DNA of 64,000 nucleotides from Mesorhizobium sp. ES1-1 (GCF_020164785.1 NZ_JAIUGX010000001.1:543765-607764), one strand, 5' to 3'; positions 17,113 to 26,375 are shown, counted from the stretch's first letter. Notes: generated by a model from the letters alone, not told the origin. Translations and numbers: made by a program.

Positions 17113-18669
17113 ATGCAAGCAGCCCCTCACCCCGCTCACGATGTTCACGACACTTCCCAGAAGGGAGAGGGTAAGGCCGCGCCCCGCCTGACTCTTTCAG
17201 GCATCTCCAAGAGCTTTCCCGGCGTGCGCGCTTTGCACGATGTCAGCCTGTCGCTCTATCCGGGCCAGGTGACCGCGCTGATCGGCGAAAACGGCGCCGG
17301 CAAGTCGACGCTGGTCAAGATCATGACCGGGATTTACCAGCCAGATGCGGGCACGATCAGCATCGATGGCGAACCGGTAACCTTAGACAGCGCGCATGCC
17401 GCCTTCGGCCATGGCGTCACCGCCATTCATCAGGAAACCGTGCTGTTCGACGATTTGACGGTCGCCGAAAACATCTTTCTCGGCCACGCGCCGCGCACTC
17501 GCTTCGGCCTTATCGACTGGCGTACGATGCGCAAGGATGCACGCGAAGTCCTCGACACGATGCATGCCGGCCATATCGACGCCGACGCGCGGCTCAAGGA
17601 CCTTGGCATTGCCAACAAGCATCTGGTCGCCGTCGCGCGCGCCATGTCGATCGACGCGCGCATCGTCATCATGGACGAACCGACCGCGGCGCTCTCTATG
17701 AAGGAAATCGAGGAGCTTTTCCTGCTCATCGAGTTCCTCAGGGAAGTGGGCAAGGCGATCCTGTTCATCAGCCACAAGTTCGACGAGATCTACCGTATCG
17801 CCGACCGCTACACGGTGTTTCGCGATGGTGAAATGGTCGGCGAAGGCCTGATCAAGGATGCGGGCCAGAGTCAGATCGTGCGCATGATGGTCGGCCGCTC
17901 GGTCGACCACATATTCCCGCAGCGAACGGCCGCGATCGGCGCTCCGGTGCTCTCCGTTTCGGGCCTGTCGCACCCGACCGAATTCGATGGGATCAGCTTC
18001 GAGCTGCGAAAGGGCGAGATCCTCGGCTTCTACGGTCTTGTCGGCGCCGGGCGCAGCGAGGTGATGCAGGCAATATCGGGCATCACACGCATCTCTGGCG
18101 GCACGATCATGCTGGAAGGCAAAGCGATCGCGCCGAAATCGGCCGCGGATTCGATCGAGGCCGGCATCGTCTACGTGCCTGAAGAACGCGGCAAGCAAGG
18201 CGTCGTGATCGGACTGCCGATCTTCCAGAACGTTTCGCTGCCATCCCTCAATCGGACTTCGAAATCCGGCCTGCTGCGGCTGGCGGAAGAGTTCGCGCTC
18301 GCCCGCTCCTACACCGAGCGGCTTGACCTCCGAGCCTCATCGCTCAGCCAGGATGTCGGCACGCTGTCGGGCGGCAACCAGCAGAAGATCGTCATCGCCA
18401 AATGGCTGGCGACGGCGCCGAAGGTCATCATCCTGGACGAACCCACGAAGGGCATCGATATCGGCTCCAAGGCCGCCGTGCATAGCTTCATGGCCGAACT
18501 GGTGGCGCAGGGCCTGTCGGTGATCATGGTCTCTTCGGAACTGCCTGAAATCCTTGGCATGTCCGACCGTGTGATGGTCATGCGTGAGGGACTGATCGCG
18601 TCCGTTTACGACAATGACGGACTGGACGCCGAAACGCTTGTCAAAGCCGCTGCGGGGATCGCGGCATGA
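17113..18669 (+). CDS. rhaT: Rhamnose ABC transporter ATP-binding protein
   Basis: 518 residues with two ABC domains in tandem, as in RbsA/XylG-type sugar importers. The first has Walker [13 protein letters not shown] and Walker B RIVIMDEPTAAL; the second has the signature [15 protein letters not shown] and Walker B KVIILDEPTKGID and, as usual, a changed Walker A (GLVGAGRSE). The start is uncertain: ATG 17113 is the first good candidate, but the open frame continues to a GTG at 17062 inside palindromic repeats and no clear ribosome site fits. Ends in an ATGA overlap with rhaP. Confidence 0.9.
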   Translation: MQAAPHPAHDVHDTSQKGEGKAAPRLTLSGISKSFPGVRALHDVSLSLYPGQVTALIGENGAGKSTLVKIMTGIYQPDAGTISIDGEPVTLDSAHAAFGHGVTAIHQETVLFDDLTVAENIFLGHAPRTRFGLIDWRTMRKDAREVLDTMHAGHIDADARLKDLGIANKHLVAVARAMSIDARIVIMDEPTAALSMKEIEELFLLIEFLREVGKAILFISHKFDEIYRIADRYTVFRDGEMVGEGLIKDAGQSQIVRMMVGRSVDHIFPQRTAAIGAPVLSVSGLSHPTEFDGISFELRKGEILGFYGLVGAGRSEVMQAISGITRISGGTIMLEGKAIAPKSAADSIEAGIVYVPEERGKQGVVIGLPIFQNVSLPSLNRTSKSGLLRLAEEFALARSYTERLDLRASSLSQDVGTLSGGNQQKIVIAKWLATAPKVIILDEPTKGIDIGSKAAVHSFMAELVAQGLSVIMVSSELPEILGMSDRVMVMREGLIASVYDNDGLDAETLVKAAAGIAA

Positions 18670-19643
18670 AGGCGTTTCTCAAGTACCGCGAGGTCTGGCT
18701 GCTTGCGGCCATCATCGTGCTGATCGGCCTGATCTCGACGCGCTTTCCAGCCTTTGCCGACCCGAACAATCTACGCCAGGTCTTCAACGACACCTCGATC
18801 TTGATGATCCTGGCGCTGGGCCAGATGGTGGTGATCCTGACGCGGTCGATCGACCTGTCGATGGCGTCCAATCTCTGCTTCACCGGCATGGTGGTGGCAA
18901 TGCTTAACGCCGCGCATCCGGCGATCCCGATCCCGCTGCTGATCGTCATCGCGCTCGCTATCGGGCTGGTGCTCGGCGCTGTCAACGGCCTCTTGGTGTG
19001 GCGGCTGAACATTCCCTCCATCGTCGTGACCTTGGGCACGCTGACCATCTATCGCGGCGCCACCTTCGTCCTGTCCGGCGGCGCCTGGGTCAATGCCGAC
19101 AAGATGAGCCCGGATTTCATCGGCTTCCAGCGCGCGGTCCTGCTTGGCATTCCGGTGCTGTCATGGATCGCCATCCTGGTGATTGCGCTGTTCTTCGTGC
19201 TGATGACGCGCACCGCGCTCGGCCGCTCGATCTACGCCATCGGCGTCAATCCGACCGCATCGGTCTATGCCGGTATCGACGTCGGCCGGACGAAATTCAT
19301 CGTTTTCTGCATCTCTGGGATGGTCGGCGGCCTCGCCGGCTACCTCTGGATCTCGCGCTACGTGATCGCCTCGGTTGAGGTTGCCAACGGCTATGAGCTC
19401 AACATCATCGCCGCCTGCGTCATCGGCGGCATCTCGATCGCCGGAGGCATCGGCTCGGTCGGCGGCGCGGTGCTCGGCGCGCTGTTCCTCGGCATCATTT
19501 CCAATGCGCTGCCGGTCATCAACATCTCGCCGTTCTGGCAGATGGCGATCTCGGGCGCCGCCATCATCCTCGCCGTCGTCCTCAACGCACGCGGCGAACG
19601 CCAGCAAGGCCGCATTATCCTGAGAAAAGCAGAGGCGGCATGA
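18666..19643 (+). CDS. rhaP: Rhamnose ABC transporter permease 1
   Basis: 325 residues, about nine or ten hydrophobic segments, of the ribose/xylose permease family (MIIAL-type ALGQMVVILTRSIDLSMASN, RLNIPSIVVTLGTLTIYRG, and the late CVIGGISIAGGIGSVGGAVLG). Its ATG overlaps the rhaT stop (ATGA) and its own stop overlaps the next permease start, so rhaTPQ are translated together. It forms half of a heterodimeric membrane channel with rhaQ. Named by position, as in R. leguminosarum. Confidence 0.9.
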   Translation: MKAFLKYREVWLLAAIIVLIGLISTRFPAFADPNNLRQVFNDTSILMILALGQMVVILTRSIDLSMASNLCFTGMVVAMLNAAHPAIPIPLLIVIALAIGLVLGAVNGLLVWRLNIPSIVVTLGTLTIYRGATFVLSGGAWVNADKMSPDFIGFQRAVLLGIPVLSWIAILVIALFFVLMTRTALGRSIYAIGVNPTASVYAGIDVGRTKFIVFCISGMVGGLAGYLWISRYVIASVEVANGYELNIIAACVIGGISIAGGIGSVGGAVLGALFLGIISNALPVINISPFWQMAISGAAIILAVVLNARGERQQGRIILRKAEAA

Positions 19644-20635
19644 CCGACACCCCTGCCCCTCGTCATATTCCCGACCGGCTAGACAGGCCGCTCTCTTCGG
19701 CGATCTTCTCCTGGGAGGCACTGCTGGTGCTGGTGGCCGGGGCCATCTTCGTCGTCAACAGCTTGGCCTCGCCCTATTTCCTCGATCCCTATTCGTTGTC
19801 GGACCTGACCTTCAACTTCACCGAAAAAGGCCTGATCGCCTTCGCCATGGCGTTGCTGATCATTTCGGGCGAGATCGACCTGTCGGTGGCTGCAACAATA
19901 GCGCTCGCGTCGACGCTGATGGGAATGGCGGTTCAGGCCGGCGCCGATACGCCGCTGCTGGTGCTGATCGGCATCCTCGTCGGTCTCGGCTGCGGCGCCT
20001 TCAACGGCCTGCTGGTGACACGGCTTGGCCTACCCTCCATTGTCGTCACCATCGGAACGATGAGCCTGTTTCGCGGCATCGCCTTCATCATCCTCGGCGA
20101 CCAGGCCTACAAGGGTTATCCGGACAGCTTCGCCTTCTTCGGCCAGGGCTATGTCTGGTGGGTGGTGTCGTTCGAACTGCTGCTTTTCCTCATCGCGGCC
20201 GTCATCTATTGGTTCCTGTTGCATCGGACCAGCTTTGGCCGCCGCATCTTTGCCATCGGCAACAATCCCGTCGCGGCGCAGTTTTCAGGCGTGCGCGTCG
20301 GCCGCATCAAGTTCGTCCTGTTCTGCCTGACAGGATTGATGTCGGGTATCGCCTCGGTGCTGATCACCTCGCGCCTAGGCTCGACGCGCCCGTCGATCGC
20401 GCAGGGCTACGAGTTGGAAGTCATCACGATGGTGGTGCTGGGCGGCATCAGCATTCTTGGCGGGGCCGGCAGCATTGTCGGCGTGGTGCTTGCCGCCCTC
20501 ATCATGGGATTGGTGACCTTTGGGCTCGGCCTGCTCAACGTGCCCGGCATCGTCATGTCGATCTTCATAGGCCTGCTGCTGATCATCGTCATCGCCTTGC
20601 CGATCGTTTGGCGGCGGCTGCACGGAGGCCGCTGA
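19640..20635 (+). CDS. rhaQ: Rhamnose ABC transporter permease 2
   Basis: 331 residues, multi-pass membrane protein of the same permease family as its neighbour (LLIISGEIDLSVAATIALAS, TRLGLPSIVVTIGTMSLFRG, MVVLGGISILGGAGSIVGVV). ATGA overlap with rhaP at the start. The stop TGATG at 20633-20637 overlaps the ATG of a 17-codon ORF that may be what is left of rhaU. It partners with rhaP and the ATPase rhaT. Confidence 0.9.
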   Translation: MTDTPAPRHIPDRLDRPLSSAIFSWEALLVLVAGAIFVVNSLASPYFLDPYSLSDLTFNFTEKGLIAFAMALLIISGEIDLSVAATIALASTLMGMAVQAGADTPLLVLIGILVGLGCGAFNGLLVTRLGLPSIVVTIGTMSLFRGIAFIILGDQAYKGYPDSFAFFGQGYVWWVVSFELLLFLIAAVIYWFLLHRTSFGRRIFAIGNNPVAAQFSGVRVGRIKFVLFCLTGLMSGIASVLITSRLGSTRPSIAQGYELEVITMVVLGGISILGGAGSIVGVVLAALIMGLVTFGLGLLNVPGIVMSIFIGLLLIIVIALPIVWRRLHGGR

Positions 20636-20688
20636 TGCGCAGAAAGACCGCATTCGCGTATGGTCTGCCGCCCGGCACGACGGCTTGA
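20635..20688 (+). pseudogene. rhaU: Possible N-terminal remnant of rhaU (L-rhamnose mutarotase)
   Basis: An ORF of 17 codons starts by overlap with the rhaQ stop (TGATG) and reads MRRKTAFAYGLPPGTTA. Rhamnose mutarotases begin with a similar pattern (in E. coli RhaM, MIRKAFVMQVNP), and rhaU stands exactly here, between rhaQ and rhaK, in R. leguminosarum. The rest of the roughly 105-residue protein is absent. This is an inference from position and a short match; it could be chance. Confidence 0.4.
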
Positions 20689-20692
20689 GTCC

Positions 20693-22069
20693 ATGGACGC
20701 GATCCGCCATGTCGCTGTCATCGATATCGGCAAGACCAATGCCAAGGTGGCGCTGGTCGATCTCGTCACTCTGAGCGAGGTAGCGCTGCGACGCATGGCG
20801 AACGCGCCGCTGCGGCGCGCGCCCTACCCGCACCACGATGTGGAGGCGCTGTGGGCGTTCATCCTCGACAGCCTTGCGAGCCTCGGCCGCGAACAACGCA
20901 TCGACGCGATTTCGATCACGACGCATGGCGCGACCGGAGCGTTGGTCGACACTTCCGGCGAACTCGCGCTGCCGATACTCGATTATGAATTCGACGGTCC
21001 CGAAGCGCTTGCGTCTGACTATGACGCGATCCGTCCGCCCTTCAACCAGACCGGGTCGCCACGCCTGCCACTCGGTCTCAATCTCGGTGCGCAGATCTAC
21101 TGGCAGCAGAAACAATTCCCTGCCGAGTTCGCCAGGGCGGCGAGGATGCTGATGTACCCGCAATATTGGGCCCTGCGTCTGACAGGCGTTGCCGCCAGCG
21201 AGATGACGTCGCTGGGCTGCCACACCGATCTGTGGAACCCGTGGACAGCGGATTTTTCGTCGCTGGTCGATCGTCTGGATTGGCGCGGCCTGATGGCGCC
21301 GGTGCGGCCGGCCGGGGAGCGACTTGGATCGATCCTGCCGGCGCTCGCCGACCGAACCGGCCTCGATCCACAAACGCCGGTATTCTGTGGCCTGCACGAT
21401 TCAAACGCCTCGCTGCTGCCGCATCTGCTCTCCGACAAGCCGCCCTTCTCGGTCGTCTCTACCGGCACCTGGGTCGTGTCGATGGCGGTCGGCGGCAGAC
21501 AGGTCGACCTCGATCCGGCGCGCGACTCGCTGGTCAATGTCAATGCGCTGGGCGACCCCGTCCCTTCGGCCCGTTTCATGGGCGGCCGCGAATTTTCCCT
21601 GCTGACGCAAGGCCAATCGGAAGATTGTAGCGACGGGGATGTCGCTGCCGTGCTGGCGCGAAAGACATTGCTGCTGCCTTCCATCCAGCAAGGCTCAGGG
21701 CCGTTTCCACACCAAGCCAGGGCATGGCTCGACGCCGAGGACATCGACGCCGGCCAGCGCTTTGCCGCCATCTCGTTCTATCTGGCGCTGATGACAGCGA
21801 GCTGTCTCGAGCTGATCGGCGCCGATGGGCCGACCACGATCGAGGGACCCTTTGCCCGCAATCGTCTTTTCGTCGCCATGCTGGCCGCGGCAACGGCTCG
21901 CAGCGTCGTCGCCTCCGAGGCCGCCACCGGCACCAGCATCGGCGCGGCGTTGCTTGCATCGGATCAAGGAACATTGCTCGGCAAGGGGGAAAGACTGGAG
22001 CCGCCGACCGACGCGGCCTGGGCGGACTATGTCAGGAGCTGGCGTGAGGCTGTCGAAGCACGGCGCTGA
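20693..22069 (+). CDS. rhaK: Rhamnulose kinase-type FGGY carbohydrate kinase
   Basis: 458 residues from ATG 20693, four bases after the short rhaU-like ORF. FGGY family: the first phosphate-binding motif is VIDIGKTNAKVALVD, followed by ISITTHGATGALVD, GLHDSNASLLPHL with a catalytic Asp, and VVSTGTWVVSMAVGG. It phosphorylates the rhamnose-derived ketose so that RhaD can cleave it. In R. leguminosarum RhaK is also needed for uptake by the ABC transporter. It ends the rha transcript; the racemase gene ends on the other strand directly after its stop. Confidence 0.9.
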   Translation: MDAIRHVAVIDIGKTNAKVALVDLVTLSEVALRRMANAPLRRAPYPHHDVEALWAFILDSLASLGREQRIDAISITTHGATGALVDTSGELALPILDYEFDGPEALASDYDAIRPPFNQTGSPRLPLGLNLGAQIYWQQKQFPAEFARAARMLMYPQYWALRLTGVAASEMTSLGCHTDLWNPWTADFSSLVDRLDWRGLMAPVRPAGERLGSILPALADRTGLDPQTPVFCGLHDSNASLLPHLLSDKPPFSVVSTGTWVVSMAVGGRQVDLDPARDSLVNVNALGDPVPSARFMGGREFSLLTQGQSEDCSDGDVAAVLARKTLLLPSIQQGSGPFPHQARAWLDAEDIDAGQRFAAISFYLALMTASCLELIGADGPTTIEGPFARNRLFVAMLAAATARSVVASEAATGTSIGAALLASDQGTLLGKGERLEPPTDAAWADYVRSWREAVEARR

Positions 22070-23896
22070 TCAGAGAATCCGCTTGCCGAAGGCCGACATG
22101 ACGAAGTTCACACTATCCGTGGTAATCCTTGGCTCCAGATCGGCTGTAATGCCTGAAACATCCATCGACAGCAGCCCGCCCGAAAGCGCAATGGCCTCCA
22201 TCGCCTGATGCGTTTCGCGCACGGTCAATCCACCCGACCCAGCGCCCCAGCCGGCGAACTCGGTTGCGGTCGGCGAGTAGCTGACATGGAAGCCCTGGGT
22301 CCCGGAAGCAGCGATGCGGATCGCCTCGTGCATCAGGTCGCGCATGCCCATGGCGTCGACATCGGTCATGGTGAAGGCCGAGACGCGCGAGTCCTTCAGC
22401 ACCCTCACCTCCGCCGGATCGGTATGGCGCAGACCGACGATGACGACATTCTCCGGCGACAGCTGCGGCTGCAGCGCCCCGGCCTTGTGATCGAGCCCGA
22501 GTGTCCGCGCCAGAACCGACGCTTCCGGCAGATCGATTCCTTCTTCGTCTTCCGGCATCAGGGCGGCGATGGAATCGATCCAGATCAAACCGAAGGAATG
22601 CTTAGCCCGCGCCATCGCCGTCAGCGCCTTGTGTGCGATGCGACGGTCAGCGCCGACCGTCAAACGGATCAAGCCCGAGGGCGGCCGATCCATGTCGGCC
22701 AGTTCGACGACGTCGAAATTCATCGCCTCGAGCCGCGCGCCGGTGGCTTCCCGCGCAAGAATGCCGGCAGCCTCGCGGTCGGCCGAGATCGAGACCATCC
22801 TGCGCCCGGAAAAGTCGGCGACGTCGTGCATAGGCGCCTTCTCGACATATTCCGACGTCATCGCCAACAGCATGGCGCCATAGCTCATGCGGAAGGCGAC
22901 GCGGTCGCCGACAGCCGGCGGCGGGTCGGCATCCTGTACGTCCAGCATCAAATGGTCGCTGGAGGCGCCGAGCACCCTTATCCCTTTGGCGATCGGCGTC
23001 AGACCCTCGACCAGCACGTCCTCCCTGCCGATATTGGCGATGGCGCGCAGCCTGTCGCCATCGTCGGAAAAGACCGGCTGATTGCCGAAGGCGTCGTAAC
23101 CGGATTGGCCGATCGGCCGTGACGGCTTGAGCTTGACCTCGATGATGTCGCTGGTCAGCCGGCAGGCATCGGTTTCGAGCTCGGCCCATGGCCCATCGCG
23201 GAAGGTCTCGACGCCGCCTTGCAGGATTGCCTCGCCGACGCGCAGATTGTTGATGCCGGCGGGCAATCTGCCTTCGAGCAGCAGGGGCAGTGACGAAGAG
23301 GCTCCCCCGGAAATCCAATCGAGACTTTTGCCCGACAGTCGCTCGGCCTTGTAGGCGTGGGCGACCAGTTGGCCGAGATTTTCCTCCGTCGGCATGATGG
23401 CGCCGAAGCAGCCGAGATTGGTACCGATGCCCGCGATGCGCACGCCCTTGAACTCGAGGATCTGCTCGACGGTCGGGATCAGGTCGGACGGCCAGATGCC
23501 TTCGCGCAGATCGCCCAGGTCGATCATCAGCATGATGTCATGGACGCGGCCCATGCGCTCGGCAATGCGCGCGATCTCGCGGATGGTGGCAAGTTCCGAC
23601 TGCAGGCTGATGTCGACGGTGCGCACCACCTCCTCGACGCGCGCCATCGGTGGGCTGCGCAAGAGCATGATGCGCGCGTTGATGCCGCTTTCGCGCAGCC
23701 GACGGATGTTCTCGAAGCGAGACTCAGCGATGCCGGCGACTCCGCCGCGCAGCATGGCGCGCGCCACCTGCGGCATGCCACAGGTGCCCTTGGTGACGCC
23801 GAACACCTTGATGCCGGACTGAGCGCAACGGTCGACGATGGTGCGGGCGTTGCGCTCGATACGGCCAAGGTCAATGGCGACTTGCGGTCCCGACAT
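22070..23896 (-). CDS. Ornithine-racemase-like PLP domain fused to a degenerate arginase-fold domain
   Basis: 608 residues. Residues 1 to about 355 match fold-type III amino acid racemases closest in memory to ornithine racemase: PLP lysine K36 in VFGVTKGTCG, then DLGDLREG (127-133), GIGTNLGCFG (156-165), SGGASSSLPLL, INNLRVGEAI and SSDHLMLD. Residues about 360-608 align with the arginase/agmatinase fold over its whole second half: FGLIWID (435-441), SPENVVIVGLR (480-490), FTMTDVDAMGM, GGLTVRETHQAMEAI (555-569) and SAFGKRI. The metal ligands are gone: arginase GGDHS, DAHxD and DxD read here as VGADR (414-418), DSIAA (441-445) and SYSPT (539-543), with one Asp kept. So the second domain is likely structural or regulatory. 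Three bases follow the dehydrogenase stop, one operon. Confidence 0.85.
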   Translation of the reverse strand: MSGPQVAIDLGRIERNARTIVDRCAQSGIKVFGVTKGTCGMPQVARAMLRGGVAGIAESRFENIRRLRESGINARIMLLRSPPMARVEEVVRTVDISLQSELATIREIARIAERMGRVHDIMLMIDLGDLREGIWPSDLIPTVEQILEFKGVRIAGIGTNLGCFGAIMPTEENLGQLVAHAYKAERLSGKSLDWISGGASSSLPLLLEGRLPAGINNLRVGEAILQGGVETFRDGPWAELETDACRLTSDIIEVKLKPSRPIGQSGYDAFGNQPVFSDDGDRLRAIANIGREDVLVEGLTPIAKGIRVLGASSDHLMLDVQDADPPPAVGDRVAFRMSYGAMLLAMTSEYVEKAPMHDVADFSGRRMVSISADREAAGILAREATGARLEAMNFDVVELADMDRPPSGLIRLTVGADRRIAHKALTAMARAKHSFGLIWIDSIAALMPEDEEGIDLPEASVLARTLGLDHKAGALQPQLSPENVVIVGLRHTDPAEVRVLKDSRVSAFTMTDVDAMGMRDLMHEAIRIAASGTQGFHVSYSPTATEFAGWGAGSGGLTVRETHQAMEAIALSGGLLSMDVSGITADLEPRITTDSVNFVMSAFGKRIL

Positions 23897-23899
23897 CCC

Positions 23900-25150
23900 T
23901 CAATTCCTGTAAACCAGCCCTTGCGGATCGATCTCTGGCTTGCGGCCGGCGACGAGATCGGCGAGGAATTTTCCCGAACCGCAGGCCATGGTCCAGCCGA
24001 CATGGCCATGGCCGGTGTCGAGATAAAGGTTTTTGTAGCGCGCCTGGCCGATGACCGGCACCGAGTTCGGCATCATGGGCCGCAGTCCTGCCCAGAGCAC
24101 AGCTTTCTTCTCGTCGAAGGCGCCCGGGAACAGATCCTTGCCGGTCCTGAACATGGTGGCAAAGTCGCCGGGCTTGTGAGTGCGGTCAAAGCCGGCGAAT
24201 TCGGCCGTCGATGCCAACCGCAGTCGATTGCCAAGGCGCGAATAGGCCATCAACTGGTCCTCGTCGGCGCCGCCCATGGTCGGCCCCTTGGTCTCGTCTT
24301 CCAGCGGAATTGTCGCCGTATAGCCCTTCACGGGGTAGACAGGCAGGTCGATGCCGTAGCGGCGGCCGAGGAGGCCGCTTTCCGGTCCCATCGAAATGAC
24401 CACGGCATCGGCGGCCACAGGACCGGCGGACGTCATCACCGCACGGACACGGTTGCCCTCGATATCGAGGCCCTCGACGGTCGTCCCGCACAGGAATTTG
24501 ACGCCGAGTTTGTCGGCTGCGTGGGCGGCCAATCTATCGACAAACAGTTTGGAATCACCGGTCTGGTCGATCGGCGAATAGACGCCACCGGCGATCTTTT
24601 CCTTCACGCCGGCAAGGCCGGGCTCAAGTTCGACAAGCCTGTCGCGGCCGACGATCTCGATCGGCAGGCCATGTTCGGCTAAATAGCGATAATTGTCGGT
24701 ACCGGTGTCGAGGCTGTGCTGCGAGCGAAAGAAATAGAGGATGCCTTTCTTGCGCTCGTCATACTGGATGCCGGTTTCGGCCGAGATGACGTTGATGCAT
24801 TCGCGCGAATAGAGCGCCAGGCGCAGCTTGACCTGGCTGTTGGCGCGCAGCCGCGCCACCGTGCACTGACGCAGGAAACGCAGGCTCCAGGCGAGGAAAT
24901 AAGGATCGAACCTCAGCCTTACCTTGATGCCAAGATCGTGATTGTAGAGCGCGCGCAGGAAAGTCTTCAGAGCCGCCGGCGAGGCCCAGGCAGTGGCATC
25001 GCCAGGCGACACCAGACCGGCATTCGACTGGCTGGTGCCACGTGCCGGCGCCGCATGACGCTCGACCACGGTAACCTCATGACCGTCGGCCGCCAGATAG
25101 TAAGCGGCCGCCGTCCCGACAACGCCGGCTCCGAGCACCACTATCTTCAT
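23900..25150 (-). CDS. FAD-dependent D-amino-acid dehydrogenase (DadA-like)
   Basis: 416 residues from the ATG at 25150 (an open frame goes on to 25210 but the FAD motif should be near the N-terminus). KIVVLGAGVVGTAAAYYLA is the dinucleotide-binding motif; the DAO fold continues with TSQSNAGLVSPGD, YDERKKGILYFFRS, and near the end the GLRPMMPNSVPVIG and DTGHGHVGWTMACGSGK motifs, typical of DadA. It deaminates D-amino acids at the membrane, delivering electrons to the respiratory chain. It is upstream of the ornithine-racemase fusion with only three bases between, which suggests that the pair racemizes and then oxidises a basic amino acid. Confidence 0.88.
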   Translation of the reverse strand: MKIVVLGAGVVGTAAAYYLAADGHEVTVVERHAAPARGTSQSNAGLVSPGDATAWASPAALKTFLRALYNHDLGIKVRLRFDPYFLAWSLRFLRQCTVARLRANSQVKLRLALYSRECINVISAETGIQYDERKKGILYFFRSQHSLDTGTDNYRYLAEHGLPIEIVGRDRLVELEPGLAGVKEKIAGGVYSPIDQTGDSKLFVDRLAAHAADKLGVKFLCGTTVEGLDIEGNRVRAVMTSAGPVAADAVVISMGPESGLLGRRYGIDLPVYPVKGYTATIPLEDETKGPTMGGADEDQLMAYSRLGNRLRLASTAEFAGFDRTHKPGDFATMFRTGKDLFPGAFDEKKAVLWAGLRPMMPNSVPVIGQARYKNLYLDTGHGHVGWTMACGSGKFLADLVAGRKPEIDPQGLVYRN

Positions 25151-25252
25151 GCCGTCCCCCAAAGCTGTTCGCGGCGCGGCGTTTCCGTGCCGAGCGCGAA
25201 TGCCTTCCATAGCGCTTCGCCAAGCGCCTTGCGACCCCTCGGGAAACTTGGC

Positions 25253-26248
25253 TTAGCTTCGTGCGGAGTTCTTGCCGGTCAGAATGCGCTCCCAGGCCAG
25301 CGCGTCGGCAACGATCTGGTCGAGATCGTCCCGCTGCGGCGTCCAGCCAAGCTGCGCCCGGGCAAGGTCCGAATTGGCGACCACCGCGGCGGCGTCACCC
25401 GGACGACGCTCGCCCATTTTTACCTCGAAATCGTGGCCGAAGGCGCGCCGCACGCTGTCAATGACCTCAAGCACCGAATAGCCATGGCTGTAGCCGCAAT
25501 TGGCGACCAGGCTCGTGCCGCCTGCGCGCAGCCGCTGCAGGGCCAGGCGATGCGCTGCCGCCAGGTCGCTGACATGGATATAGTCGCGCATGCAGGTTCC
25601 GTCGGGCGTCGGATAATCGGTGCCGAACACCTGCATGAACGGTCGCTTGCCGAGCGCGGTTTCGCAGGCGACCTTGATCAGATGCGTTGCGCCTGGGGTC
25701 GATTGGCCGGTGCGGCCCCTCGGATCGGCGCCTGCGACGTTGAAGTAGCGCAGCGCCGTGTAGCGCAGCCCATAGGCGGCTCCTGCATCGCGCAGCATCC
25801 ACTCGCTCATCAGCTTGGACAGGCCGTAGGGCGATTCCGGCGCCAGGCGGGCATCCTCGCGCACCGGCTCCAGCCCGGCGCCGCCATAGACGGCGGCTGT
25901 CGACGAGAAGATGAAATGCGGCACGCCCTCGCGAACGGCGGTCTCGATCAGCGTGCGGGTCTTGGACGTGTTGTTTTCGTAATAGGCCAGCGGATCCGCG
26001 ACCGACTCCGGCACCACGATGGAGCCGGCGAAATGGATGATCGCGTCGACCTTGTTCTCCCGGATGATCGAGCCGACAAGTTCTTTGTCGGCCACATCGC
26101 CGACCACCAGCCTGGCCTCCGGCGCAACTGCCCATTCGAAACCGGTCGAGAGGCGGTCCAGAACGACCACGCTCTCACCAGCATCCAGCAGTTCCCAGAC
26201 CATGTGGCTGCCGATATAGCCGGCGCCACCTGTTACCAAAACCGCCAT
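25253..26248 (-). CDS. galE: UDP-glucose 4-epimerase
   Basis: 331 residues, extended short-chain dehydrogenase. NAD motif VTGGAGYIGSH at the N-terminus, catalytic Ser in FSSTAAVYGG and the Tyr-Lys pair in SPYGLSKLMSE; also RYFNVAGADP and the conserved DYIHVSDLA. It interconverts UDP-glucose and UDP-galactose for surface polysaccharide. Divergent from hemA; the FNR-type box lies between them, nearer to hemA. A slightly different sugar nucleotide (for example UDP-xylose/arabinose) is possible but less likely. Confidence 0.92.
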   Translation of the reverse strand: MAVLVTGGAGYIGSHMVWELLDAGESVVVLDRLSTGFEWAVAPEARLVVGDVADKELVGSIIRENKVDAIIHFAGSIVVPESVADPLAYYENNTSKTRTLIETAVREGVPHFIFSSTAAVYGGAGLEPVREDARLAPESPYGLSKLMSEWMLRDAGAAYGLRYTALRYFNVAGADPRGRTGQSTPGATHLIKVACETALGKRPFMQVFGTDYPTPDGTCMRDYIHVSDLAAAHRLALQRLRAGGTSLVANCGYSHGYSVLEVIDSVRRAFGHDFEVKMGERRPGDAAAVVANSDLARAQLGWTPQRDDLDQIVADALAWERILTGKNSARS

Positions 26249-26375
26249 CCGCGACCTCGCATCTCAAGATTGATCGGAAATTGTCTCGACCACCGCCATT
26301 ACTGCAAAGCCCGCCGCATGGCCACCAGCCGTCGTAACGGGCGAAGCCGCAATGTGGCATCGTCTGGAAACAAAG

